A stretch of 64,000 nt of DNA, from positions 428,507-492,506 of the forward strand of contig VWZX01010418.1 in the NCBI GenBank assembly GCA_013399015.1. The letters are read 5' to 3'. A program made the translations under genes and the position numbers. This document shows positions 12,801 to 24,800 of this stretch, in pieces. The notes under the pieces were generated by a model, which saw only the letters and a program-made list of their open reading frames with translations, made no database searches and had not been told where the DNA came from. Position 1 is the first letter of the stretch. Each line of letters begins with the position of its first letter. This DNA comes from Galbula dea. Taxonomy: Eukaryota > Chordata > Aves > Piciformes > Galbulidae.

Positions 12801-15800
12801 AAGAGTCCCTCTCTATCTTTCCTGTAGGTATCCCTTTAAGTACTGGAAGACTGCTCTAAGGTCTCCCTGGAGTGTTTTTTCCAGACTGAACAACCCCAAC
12901 TCTCTCAGGCTGTCCTCACAGCAGTGCACATTGCTGGCTCATACTCAGCATCCACCAGCATCTCCAAGTCCTTCTCCACAGGGCTGCTCTGCTCAGAAAT
13001 GTATAAGGATGATCTAGCACACACACAGTACAAAAGAAGAGAATAAGAAGTAATCTAAACTGGCAGGATAAGCTCTCCTCCTTTCATCCAACCCTTTTTC
13101 TCCTTCCAAGGAAAACTGAGTTTATATTGTATAATACCAGTGATTTTATATTGCATAATATAATGCTATATTGAATACCCTATAGTGTAAGTCTTGACAA
13201 GACCTACAATACTTGATCTCTAAGTCAGGTGGAACTTGGAAGTGGATTTAAATCCCCACAGCACAGGGGTGTTCTTCATCTGGATATTACACAACATTCA
13301 TTACTATCTGGTGGAAGGTGTTCCTGCCCATGGCAGGGGGGTTGGAACTAGATGATCTTTAAGGTCCCTTCCAATTCTGACAAATCTATGTTAACCATAA
13401 GTCTGTGGGATGAGATACAGTATCACAGGAACCTCTTTGTCTACTCCATTAGGGTGGTTTACTGGTTTGTGAATACTAGGACAGTCTTGTAGAGCAATGA
13501 AACAGGAACAGATTGAGTTGAAAAATTTGAAGAAACTGAATGTAATAGCTTATGATCACCCATACAAGGCAATATAGCCTTTGTCTGCAGGATTTTAAGA
13601 TGCCTTTTCTATGTTCCTGTATCCTTTCAGTTTAGTTGGCTTTCTCCTCTTGTTCCTTTGTCGTGGTTAGAGGCTCCCAGATCTCTCAACTCACAGCAGT
13701 TAAAGGAGAGGTCTCTGAATTGGAAGTTAGAGACTAAAAACTGCTTTAATAATAACAACAAATATAAATGAAAACAAATATAAACATATACAGGACCCAA
13801 AATACTGAACTGTCCCAATGCCAGCTCCCAGCTTCTCTCAGTCCCCAGTAGCAGCTCCCAGCAGAGAGAGAGAGACCCTCAGCACGATACAGGTCTCAGC
13901 TAACACAGACAGCGTCCAACAACACCCAGGTCCCAGCAGAGAGAGAGAGAATCCTCGTGGCTCCAGCTAGCAAAAGTCCAGCAGAAAACTCCAAGCATTC
14001 CCCTGGCTTCCCCCTGAGGGGGGGAGGACCTTGGGATCTCAGGTTTCTTAAAGGGACAGTCCAGTTTATGGGATGGAATACCTTTAGAAAATACAGTCAC
14101 TGAACAGAATTAATTCTGTTCTAACCCAAACCATAACATCCTTCCTGTTTGTTTTTTCTTCTTGCAAGGAGGAGGCCATTCATCCAAAATTAACACCCTG
14201 TATATCCTTGTGTTATTCATAAGTAGCTTATAAATAATATCTGGGTTTTTTAACATATGTGGCACTTTGGAGCTTGAATATCTATTAGTGATATGGTTTT
14301 CCTGAATATTTGACTTTCTCAGCCTTAGAGAGGAGAGAGAAACCCTAATCAGTAGTTTTAAGAGCATGTCTTACTGAGGTATTTGAATTCCTGAAGTTTG
14401 ACAATTAATTGGTGGATAAAAGAGAACTGGCTTATGTTATGTACATTGGCATTCAAAGACCTTGTAACAAGGTTCTGGGGAAGAGGCTACTTAACAGAAA
14501 TTAAATGGTTATTTCATGAGAGGTAACTGCCACTACAGATCAAACTGGCTATAATAGAGCATAGAATTGAATGCAGAGTTTTCATCAAAGCCAGAATGGC
14601 TGTGGCATGCCTTGGGGTTTTGTATCAGTCTTGCCATTATTGTATATTAACTTCACAGATAAAAAAAGTGCTTATAGTAGTAAGGTACAAAAATCTATAG
14701 ATTAAAAGAATGAAGGTAAGGGAAAAAAAAATTAAGACTTCATCAAACTAGGAAAGGCTGCACAAAGGAGATTTCTTTCTGTACTGATACAAGCAAAATC
14801 AAGCATAATGGAAAACAGGGCAGATGAGTAACTCATATGGAGCAGCATTTACTTACTGAATTGTCTTATGTTTGTACACTGAATTCTTAAAGGCCTTTTC
14901 CAACAGAAATGTATTTCTCTCGACTTTGGCACAGCAAGTGCAATGTGATAACAATATCAGGATTTCCTTGAAGTGTCTTTTGGTGCTGCTATTACTACAG
15001 GACATTAAGTTAGAAGTTAAGCAAAAATGAGTATTTAATTGTTTGGCATATAAAAACTTGGGAGTATGTTTTCTTCTACCTTTCTTGTGTCATACACTTA
15101 CAGATAACTTGTTTTCTTGGAATATAACTTTTATTTGCTCTTATACTTTTCTCTAACCATTCTTTATAGAGAAATGTTGCCTATTGTGTAATTTAATATT
15201 ACCTGAAGGTGTGTTTCTCTGGTTTATTCAAGGGCATTGGGAGTTCCAGTGACAGACTATACATTTGAAGACTGTCAGCTAGCTTTGGCTGAAGGACAAC
15301 TTCGTCTGCCTTCAGACACATGTCTTTTAGAATTTGCAAAGCTTGTGAGAAGCCTTGGGTAAGGATATGCATTATTTATTTATATATAAGGTGCATCTTT
15401 ATTATATATCTCTGTTTATACAGTTTTATAGAATTGTCAGAGTTGGAAGGGACCTTAAAGATCATCTACTTCCAACCCTCCTGCCTGGCAGGGACACCTT
15501 CCACTAGTTGAGGTTGCTCAGAGCCCCAGCCAGCCTTGCCTTAAAAACTTCCAGGGATGAGGCTTCCACACCCCTTCATATAACAATGTTGCATTTATGA
15601 ATTTATATGGCATGTTGTCATATTACAATTGAGGAAACACTAATATAAACTCAAAGCAATACTATTCTCCACTTGTATTCAGTACCCCTAGATCCTGATG
15701 AGTAGGTTGTAAAATTTGTGTTTCCAGAACAGAGTGTGTCTGAAGCATTCATTCCTGAACAAAACTGGAAGACACCTCCTGAAGAGGGTCAGGAATACTG

Positions 15801-18800
15801 TGGATTCTTAGTAGTTGATACAGTTAAGAGTCAATTACCCTTTCCTGGGACACCTGTGAACTGGGAGAGCAGTTCAGCTATAGAAGTCTAGTGACTGGGT
15901 TAACGTTTATAACAGTGAGGGCAAAGGGGTCACCCTTTACCAAGGAGCACAAAGAAGTGGTTGATCTTTTGAGTAGGTTACTGCTAGATGGACTTTACAA
16001 GGAAACTGTAGCTTAATACATGCAGTGTGGCTCCTCTCTTTTCCCCTCTCATAGCTTCAGTTCCCTCTGGCTTTGCCTTTCAAAAAAGCTTCAGCAAACA
16101 GTGAAAAAAATTCACATAAACCACAGAGAACTTGGTGCTGCTGTGTCACAATTTTTCTGCTGTTTCTCCTCTCACCTTATTGAACAACCATAAACTAAAC
16201 TTACAGCCTCATCCTATAATCTGCATTAGTATAGAAATGCTCTTTTCTGTTTGTCTCCTTACCTGAAAGTAGAGAGCATAGTGTTATGTTTCCACTCTGT
16301 ACTTAATTTCTTTTCACTGTGTTTTCTTTAATCTTCTAGCTTGTGTACATAAATGAAAACAAAAAGAAGAGGGGGAAAAAAAAATCTTTTGGAGAATAAG
16401 GAATGTAGGGCAGCATGCATTATGCATTTGGATGACAAGCATATATTAACTCATTGTCAAGACCTCTATCTGAAAATACTTCTAGTAGGACAGGAGAGAG
16501 TTCTAAGGGGAAATAAAGATTCTTGCTTTGTTCTGAAGGCTCTCAATTCACAGTTCTGGGGTGGGGTGGGGGGAGAAAAAAAAAAGGGGCAAAACCAACC
16601 AACCCAAAAAAAAACCAAAACCACCCACACCACAAAAAAAATCCCAACCAAACAACAACCAAAAAAACCCAAACAAAAAACCACAAACCACTCAACCACC
16701 AAAAACACACCCACGTCTCTTATTATGCAGTAGATAATCCTGGGATTCAGTTTAATCCTCTTGTTAAATTGTCTGGCTTCTGTCTGCTCAATTCAAAGCT
16801 GTTCTTTCAAATTACACTAGTTTTTTTGCTTTGTTTTTGCTTTGGACTCTAAAAATGATTGCATGTATTTGTGACTGAGGCTCCTCACAACCCAAAAGTC
16901 TTCTGTCTGATTTGAACAACTGTGCATTGGTGAAATATTGTCCAGTCTTGATTTGGATACATGCCAGTAAGAAGGCTATTATGATGTAATTTTTCTGACA
17001 GAATTGGATGAAGATTGTATTATGACTTCATCTCTAATGCATGTTTGATGGTGAGGCAGTCATTTTGCTGCCTGTTAAACATTTTGAGGCCAGGGAGGCA
17101 TTAAGATTATCCAGTGACATCCCTGAATAACAGAAACAGTAGGTTTTATCCAACAGATTTTGCATTCAGCCTTAGTACTGGTTTTTGAGCAATAACATAC
17201 CTTCAAGGTAACATGCCATTTTAAATGCAAGATTTTTATAATAAGGCAAATCCAGACTTTCTTTTGGTTTAGATTCTTTGAAATAAAGTTATCAAAGGAT
17301 ATTAGGAGTTGGAAGGGACCTTGAAAGATCATCTAGTCCAACCCCCCTGCCGCAGCAGGATTCCCTAGAGCAGGTCACACAGAAGCATGTCCAGATGGGT
17401 TTGGAAAAGTTATACCCCAGTTTTCTACACTGGAGAGTTATTTCTGTTCATATTGTGTTATCTACAAGATTCATTAACATTGTCTGTAAAATATGCTCAG
17501 TCTGTGCTCAGATGGATAGGATCCAACCCAGAAGCCATACAGCCACAGTAGCGAGTTCTCATGCTACATCTAATGAAGAGCTTGGCTTCTGTTAACACAG
17601 CTGTACAGCTGTCAGGTCACAGCTGGCTGAAACTCAGCAGCCTTGTGTTGAGCTCTGTGGTAAAGTGACAGTTGTATCAGTGAGATCAATTGATTCTAGT
17701 CTCATCTTCTCAAATTCAGTAGTTCTCATGCAATTACACTTCTTTTGAGCCTGATAATCTGTGTCTGAACAATGAGCTGATTGCTAAGCTATATGCAGTC
17801 TTTATTGTAGCTTTTATACATTCTAAATCCTGTTCTTCATTTGATGATTTCCACAATTAATTACCCCACTGTTTCAAGTGATTCTCTGTATTTTGGCTGT
17901 ATCTATTGGCATGTTCTAGACATTGAAGCTTGTTTGGATTTTGTGCCTTATTAAAGACCTTTTTGGACACCTTTCAGAATGTGTTAATGCAGTGTAATTC
18001 AGTCTCATCTCCATCTTTTTAAGAGACACTTTTTATGAGCTGCTTTAGGGTAGTTGCCTGCAAGGACATCCTTAAGTTCTGATTTGAATTGATTTCTTCC
18101 TATTGTCTCAAACTTCTGTTCATTCTAATACCTCTATTCACTTTGCATATGAACTAGGAGGACCTTCTAGCCTTAATTGTTTCTCTTTCTTAGGGATCTG
18201 TGGCTTGGTTACACCATCAACCTTAGAGAATTCCTAGTTTTCAGTCAAATTATTTTCTATTTTAAATATTCCTTGGCTTAAATTGTTTTATTTTCTGACA
18301 GTTAGAGATCCATCTCCTCTTAAAAAATAAAGAGCTAAATACATACTGCTATTCAAACTAGAAAATTTTTAGTGACTCTGTTCTGCTTGCTGTTAGATGA
18401 GACTTACAAAATCAAGTCTTGAAGTAACCTGAAGTTTTGCTCAGTGAATTCTAGTAGTATATATTTTGCATCTTTTAGGCAGGGAGAAAGTTTTGGCCTC
18501 ATCAAACTTTTAGCCAGATTAAGTATCATCTGTTTTCTTATGCTGTGCCTGATACTTCAGTTTCTGGGTTTGGTTTGTTTGTTTTTTTCTTACTGATCTC
18601 TTGCTTTCTTTTCTTTTCTCTTGCTTTGCCTTTTGCTGAGAGGAAGCTGCTGAGAAGTCCTAGCTGCAGTCTGGGAACAATTCTGGTGTTAGCTTGTGAG
18701 ATTTTCCTTGTCTGCAGCAGTTCCATTTTGACTGCTACTTTCCAATATTATCTCATCCACTTGGTCATGCTAATTCTACTAGGCAATGGATCCTTTAGGC

Positions 18801-21800
18801 TCTTAAGATCTGCAAGGGAGAGATAATTAACTCAGAGGCCTGGTGCCTGCCTATTCTTGCTCAGCAGCCTTTACCATCCAGACTACATTGCAAATTCCTG
18901 CTGTCCATATGTGCCTGAGGTGGTGGTCAAAACTGTAGGTAGAGCTTTGCTTCTCCAAAGTAATAACCCTTTACAGCTAACTAATAGTGATGTGACTTCA
19001 GAGTGTTCAGAGATCATCTATAACAAGAAAAAAACACTCTGGAGGAGGTCCATCAGCATTCCTGATAAAAGTAATGCTGTTGATTACAGGAGGTGATGAT
19101 GGGTCAGGCTTAACATAGCAAATACCAACTGTGACAGCCCCTGCCTTGTGGATCAAAGCAGGGTGTGCCAGAGTATTTGGAAGATCAGTTTTTCAGCTGT
19201 TCAGTTTCCTTTCTCCATTATGACAACAAGTTGCACAGAAGTACATCAGCAGGCATGAAACTAAATGTATTGTGCTTTTCTGGCTTAGGGCATTTTTCTG
19301 AGTTTACAGTTTAAAGTAGCTAGCTTCAAGACCCAGCTGTTCTTATGCAACTTCCAGGTCTGTGAGGGAGAAGGTTTTTGGCAGGTTCCTAGCATGCAAG
19401 AAAAGAATTTGTTTTCAAATAGTTAAATGCAGCTAAAACTAGCTTTAAGGAGGTAAGACATCTCACTTGCTAAAAATAGTGGTAATTATGCTGAAAATAT
19501 GCAGCCTTTAGGGATCTGATTTTCCTTGTGAAGTCTGCTGTGAAGTATTTAATGTTCAGAGCTGTTAATCTTGAAAAAAGTCCATTCCACCATCTTCAGG
19601 GACCCAGGAGTGACTTTTTATTCTCTGTTGTGCACACTGGCCTAAAAAATGAAGTAAAACATTCCAACAGCAAATAAAGTCATGTGTTGTAAAGCCTAGA
19701 TCTTCCATGGAAGCAGTTAGGCAAACAAGTGTGATTTCATGAGCAAAGACATCCACTGTTGGCTTTCTAGCTTTTCTAGCCTTCCTTGGGATCAAAGTAA
19801 CAATTTGAAAGGAATTGAAACATTCAAACCATTTCTCTTTGCTTCAGAGCCTACTCTGGGGCTTGGAACACTTGGCTTCCAAACACTTCAGCATAGTAGG
19901 TCATGGTTATCCACACATAAACTACTTTCTGATTCTGAAAGGGCTAGAGGAAAATGAGCCTGCCTTGGGTTACCAGAAATACAATGCAGTCATACTCAAG
20001 CTGAAGCAGTAAGTTTGCCTCCCTGATTCACATAGTCTTTTGGGGATTGCCTCACATCTCTTTCTATGTTTACAAAACCCAGACCACAAGATATCTGTAA
20101 GATTTGTGGTAAGCCATGCTACTTCCTGTACAACATTTTGCCTCCAAACTTTTTAGCTTTTTGCACTTCATTGACTGGTGAAGAGATCACATGAGTCTTG
20201 AATACTACCCCCCAAACAAGTACTCCCTCAATTCTAGATGGTGAGTTTTGAGTCAATTCATTGCAAATCAAATCTCTCTGATGTAGAGACAGATGTTAGA
20301 CTGTGTATTCTGTGTCAGTGGTGGCTTATCTCAAGGGAGGATTCAGATGCCAGCTGTCCTTATCCTAGAGTGAAAATCCATTTCAGCTACTACAGTGAGG
20401 ATGTATTATCTGCAGGCACTCCTTACATATAATCCTGCATGTGAGAAGCTGGGTTCTGTGTGCATCTCAAATCCTTTGTGGATTCCTTTGTCATTGTTCT
20501 TGCTACTTTTCTGCTTGATCATCAAAAATGAATATTTGCAGAGGAGTGTGTTTTCCTGCTTGTTTCTTTCACACTGCTTCAGACCAAAAGTTAAGATAAA
20601 TGCTTTAATGCCAGGATGGAGGAGATACAAATATTCTCTAGGGGCCATGGATCTCTGGAAGAATTCTTGCATGTCTTATAATTCAGAAGTGCAGCACTTC
20701 ACATTGCTTAGTACATTTTTATTAAGTCACTTTAGTTGCTGGCAGACAGCATAGTAGCTGTGCTTTTACTTAAACCCAGTGATTTTTAGGCAGGGTCATT
20801 TCAGCAAGTGATCAAGGTCCAGGGCTGACATATCATATTATCTTCCTATCAGAGATACTCTTACCTGTTTTCAGAAGTTCCTGAGAATGCCAATATTAAG
20901 TATTTCATTTGTTCTTGTTGCTGAGAGGAAGCTGCTGAGCAGTCCTTGCTGCAGTCTGGGAACAGTTCTGATGTTAGCTTGTGAGATTTTCCTTGTCTAC
21001 AGCAGCAAACAGCAAAACGGACAACTGCAGGAGAATAGTGTAGAAGACTTTGTTGGCTTCTTTTGTCTGGGGCTGCCCACCTGTTGATCCAGATTTGGTG
21101 GATATTGTATTAGGGAAGAAATTTACTTTTCCCCACACATATTATATTCATAGTAAGGCTTGGTTTTGCCTTACTTTAGCTAAAACAGAAAGCTTGACTT
21201 AGTGAAAAGGAAAAACCCAAAACATGCAAAACAACCAAGCAGTAGATAATGGCAAAAATGTAAAGCTGTTCGTTCATCAGGCAAAAATCTGCTTTTGCAG
21301 TTGGGAGAACTGAGGGAATTTCTATGCTGTGTTAAGTGCTATAACTTTGTGTCACCTCTTAATAGTGTCCCAACTCCAGGCTGAATGTGAAAAATGAGGC
21401 CTGACAAACAGGATTAACAGTATAATCGCTATTACGTAATCCCTGATTTCTTTTAGGCAAGATGCATCAGGTCTTTCCTGTTCAGTGACATTAGTAAATT
21501 TGGAAACATAATTGGTTTATGTTATTGTCCTACAATACAGCCATATTGAAGTGACCTAAATCCCACCTAGTTCTCCAATGCCTGCCATTTATTGGCTAGT
21601 TCTAGACTGTGTTTTTTGCTCACGTTGAACTGCTTTATACATACAGCTTACAAACAAAGGAGACAAGTTTATGACCAAGGTTCCTAAGCCCTTGCAGTAA
21701 TTTCTGATATAGTTCAACAACAGATAGGAGCCTTAAGATTACAGGAATACATGATTTTATAGAAAAGTTTCCTAGTAATTCTGATTCCATATTTTGTAAT

Positions 21801-24800
21801 GTTTTACACCATTATCCATTGCTTCATTTGGTATATTGATTTTTTTTTTATTGTTAAGACTGGGTTTATTTTTAAAATGTGCAAAAATATGCTTTCTAGG
21901 CTGAAGCCTGAAACACTTGAAGAAGATCTTGATAAATACACTGCAAGTGCCATGAAAATGAAAAAAGAAAAGATTGATCTGAAAGAATTTTCAGCATACT
22001 TGGAATTTCCAGTTTCTCATACATTAGAAAATATGTTTGCACTTTTTGATGAGGTAAGAAATAACATCATATTAAAAAATGTACTACTTCTGGTAAATTC
22101 TGCTTTAGCCTAATTCTGTTCCAGCTGAATTCACTGAGGCCTGATTTTGGCCAATGCTAAGTGCTTTTGAGCACTTTGCCACAGTATTTGCCTACTGCAT
22201 TTCCCTTTCAGCACCTGTCATTGACTAAATAAAGCATTCATTCAGGTGAAGTTAAAAAGGATATCAGTTGGACAAAACTGGTTTCCTTTCTGGGTGCAAA
22301 ATACAAAGAAGAAGAAAGATAGGTTCAGGCTAAACCTCTGCTGCTGCTTGTTGCAACTGAATGCAATGCCTAATAGCTGATATTTCATTTACCTTGTAAA
22401 TAAATCACTTGTTCTTCTAGGATGCCTGAAACCTGAAGGATGTAGGGATTTGGAAATGAGCCATTTTTTATACCTGTGGCAATCAATCAGAAAGGGGAAA
22501 TGACTGTTGTCTTTGGCTTCATGAGGTGCTGTTTGGACCTGGAGGTGGATATGTCCACAATGTTCTCTCTTAAGACCAAAGAGCAGATATCATGTATTCA
22601 GGGCTTAAATTCAGCTACCTTGACCTCTCTTTCTCCAGTTTTAATTTCAACATGGTAACTCAGATGGTTTAACATAAAAATCTTAATTATGCAAGGGAAG
22701 GATGACAGTAATAGCCCTGTATTCCAAGACTATGGCTGAGACTCTGAAGAGGGCGTGCAGAGCTTTGACCCAGCTCCGTGTTCTGATGTAATTCCCTTTC
22801 AGTGAGACTGTTTTTTGGAGTGGCATGTGTCATGATCTTTCTGAATATTCTGCATCTTTAGCAACTTGTAGTTATCCATGAAAGTTTTGAGAGAAATTGC
22901 AGTATTTTGAGGTAAGGTTTTCCTTCACAGAATGAAGATGGCATCATTGACATTCGGGAATTTGTCATTGCTTTGTCAGTTGTCTGCAAGCCAGCCAAAA
23001 CTCTGGAAACAATTCAGTTGGCATTTCAGGTAAGCAGCATTTTCTTCCTCTCTGGAAGTTTACTTATTTTTAGAAGTTATTTAATACTGCCACTAGACTT
23101 GAAAGAAGCTTGTTTTCCATGCCCTTTAAAACTTAATGACATTAGTGGATATTTAGATTAAGAGAGAACATTCAGAGGAAATGCAGTGCAGGTTTAAGTT
23201 GTGTAAAATTATGGAAGCTTGCAGTTCCAAATTGTTCTGTAGAGGACTCTGATAAACCCCTTTTCAGCACATTGAGTCTCAAGAAGTTCTTTGTACTGAT
23301 TCCTCTAAACTAAAGGCTAGTGAGTTGTGCTTGCTGCTGCTATCAAGTACCAATCAAATCTTTTCTTTCAAGTTAATAAAATATTTAAAACCTTTTCCTA
23401 TGTGTTACTAGAGATTAGTATTTTTTTTCCCCCTTTATCTTTGTGGTACACTTTTCTTTCATCTCAGTCTTGCCATGTTTCTGTGGCAGTCTGGCAGTCT
23501 GTGTCCAGACTTCATCTGTTCCAGAAGTGCTCCTGACTTTGTAGCCTTGATGGTTCTTTTTAGCATAGGTGGCTAGTACAGGCATTGTAGGAAAGTGAGA
23601 GCAGTAGAACTTAGTATTTGCCATTCTACTGGGTTTGTCTCACACCTTGATTTATTAGTCTTTAATTTATTTAATACTGTTATTTCAACATGCAAACTCT
23701 GCTACATCCTGCATCATCTTTTCTTGTTTTATCCTGATAGACCTGAAAAGGTTAAAGAAAAGTTTGCTCACAGTATTGTAAAAAAAAGGGAAAGAAAAAC
23801 TGGGGTTTTTGCCTCAATCCTTTCTTCCCCCCCTCCTAGGTTCATGTGCAGTAAGATACTCACACAGCCTGTTGGGAGCCATTGAAGGATCTAGGTAGTT
23901 TATGAGTCATGGGTTATGGCAATCAAGTGCTAGGCATCCTCCCTTCCTAATTGCTAAGGAAACTAGTGTTGTAAATCTTGCCAATGTGATGCTTGCAAGA
24001 CTTAAAATCACCTATCACCTTCTGAATACTTGATCTTTGAAAATATAGCAGGTTATATTGAGCAAGTGTCTTGTCCTTGCCCCTACTCCCTGTGAAACAG
24101 CATGCAGGTTAGGTGCTAGGCTGGAAAAGGCAAGATACCTGTTTTCAGCATGAATGTTGACTTCTACAAAGCTTCAGTTTTTAATTCCACTGACTTTATT
24201 CCCATTGAGGGATGCAGTCTTATGACAGCAACTTGTCCTTCTGTCAAAAATACATCCTTATGCCTGTTTTGTTTAATCTCATCAGTTCCCACCTCCTCAG
24301 TGATGTAGAGAAACTGAAAGGAAGTTTCAAAAATAGCATTTTTACATGGTTCAGTATTTGCAGTGTTGTCCTGCTTGCAAATGAGTCAAGGATGTTTTAA
24401 AAACTCTTCTGTCTCCATTTCCATTGCCCAGGCAAATTGAGTTCTTTTAGAAAGTTTAATGAAGCTGTATTTGTTACAGATGTTTTGAAATAGGTCCTTT
24501 TTTCAGGAGAAACTGCTGCAAGTATACAAAGAATGGAACTATGAACAATTTTTTTAGTTACCAGTGTCCTGTTAGCAGTAAGGTTAACTCCTCCTGCAAA
24601 GAAACTCTTTTCTTTAGGACTTAAGAATATGCAATTTATTATTTTCTAGAATTAAGTATTTATAGGAAGTTCTAGGGCAATCACTGTATGGGGTAGGATT
24701 CTCCTGCTTAATACAGCACCACTTAGATATAGGCATTTTATGCAAATTGCCTGTCAAATCAGTTGGATTTTTGATCTGACCAAATGGTAATAGTAGCTGC

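Larger units (their letters stand above)
4034..15232 (+). other. LPCAT1 intron, 11.2 kb, repeat-bearing
   Basis: The largest intron in the window. It holds a possible old CR1 tail near 4565-4603, an ERV LTR fragment near 5538-5785, a long CR1 (8640-9403), a composite CR1 (12487-13000), a CR1 tail (13308-13391) and a solo LTR (13659-14138). T/G-rich simple tracts occur at about 4250-4318 and 7185-7228. I saw no extra exon. Confidence 0.75.
15359..21899 (+). other. LPCAT1 intron, 6.5 kb
   Basis: Contains two CR1 tails (15427-15578, 17298-17400), an A/C-rich low-complexity block (16560-16715) and two direct copies of an 88-bp unknown repeat (18633, 20918). No exon seen. Confidence 0.75.

Noticed and set aside
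16353..16852. ORFs of 82-126 codons in both strands
   Set aside because: They run through the A/C-rich low-complexity tract and encode Lys/Thr/Asn/Pro or Phe/Val/Gly runs; compositional artefacts.
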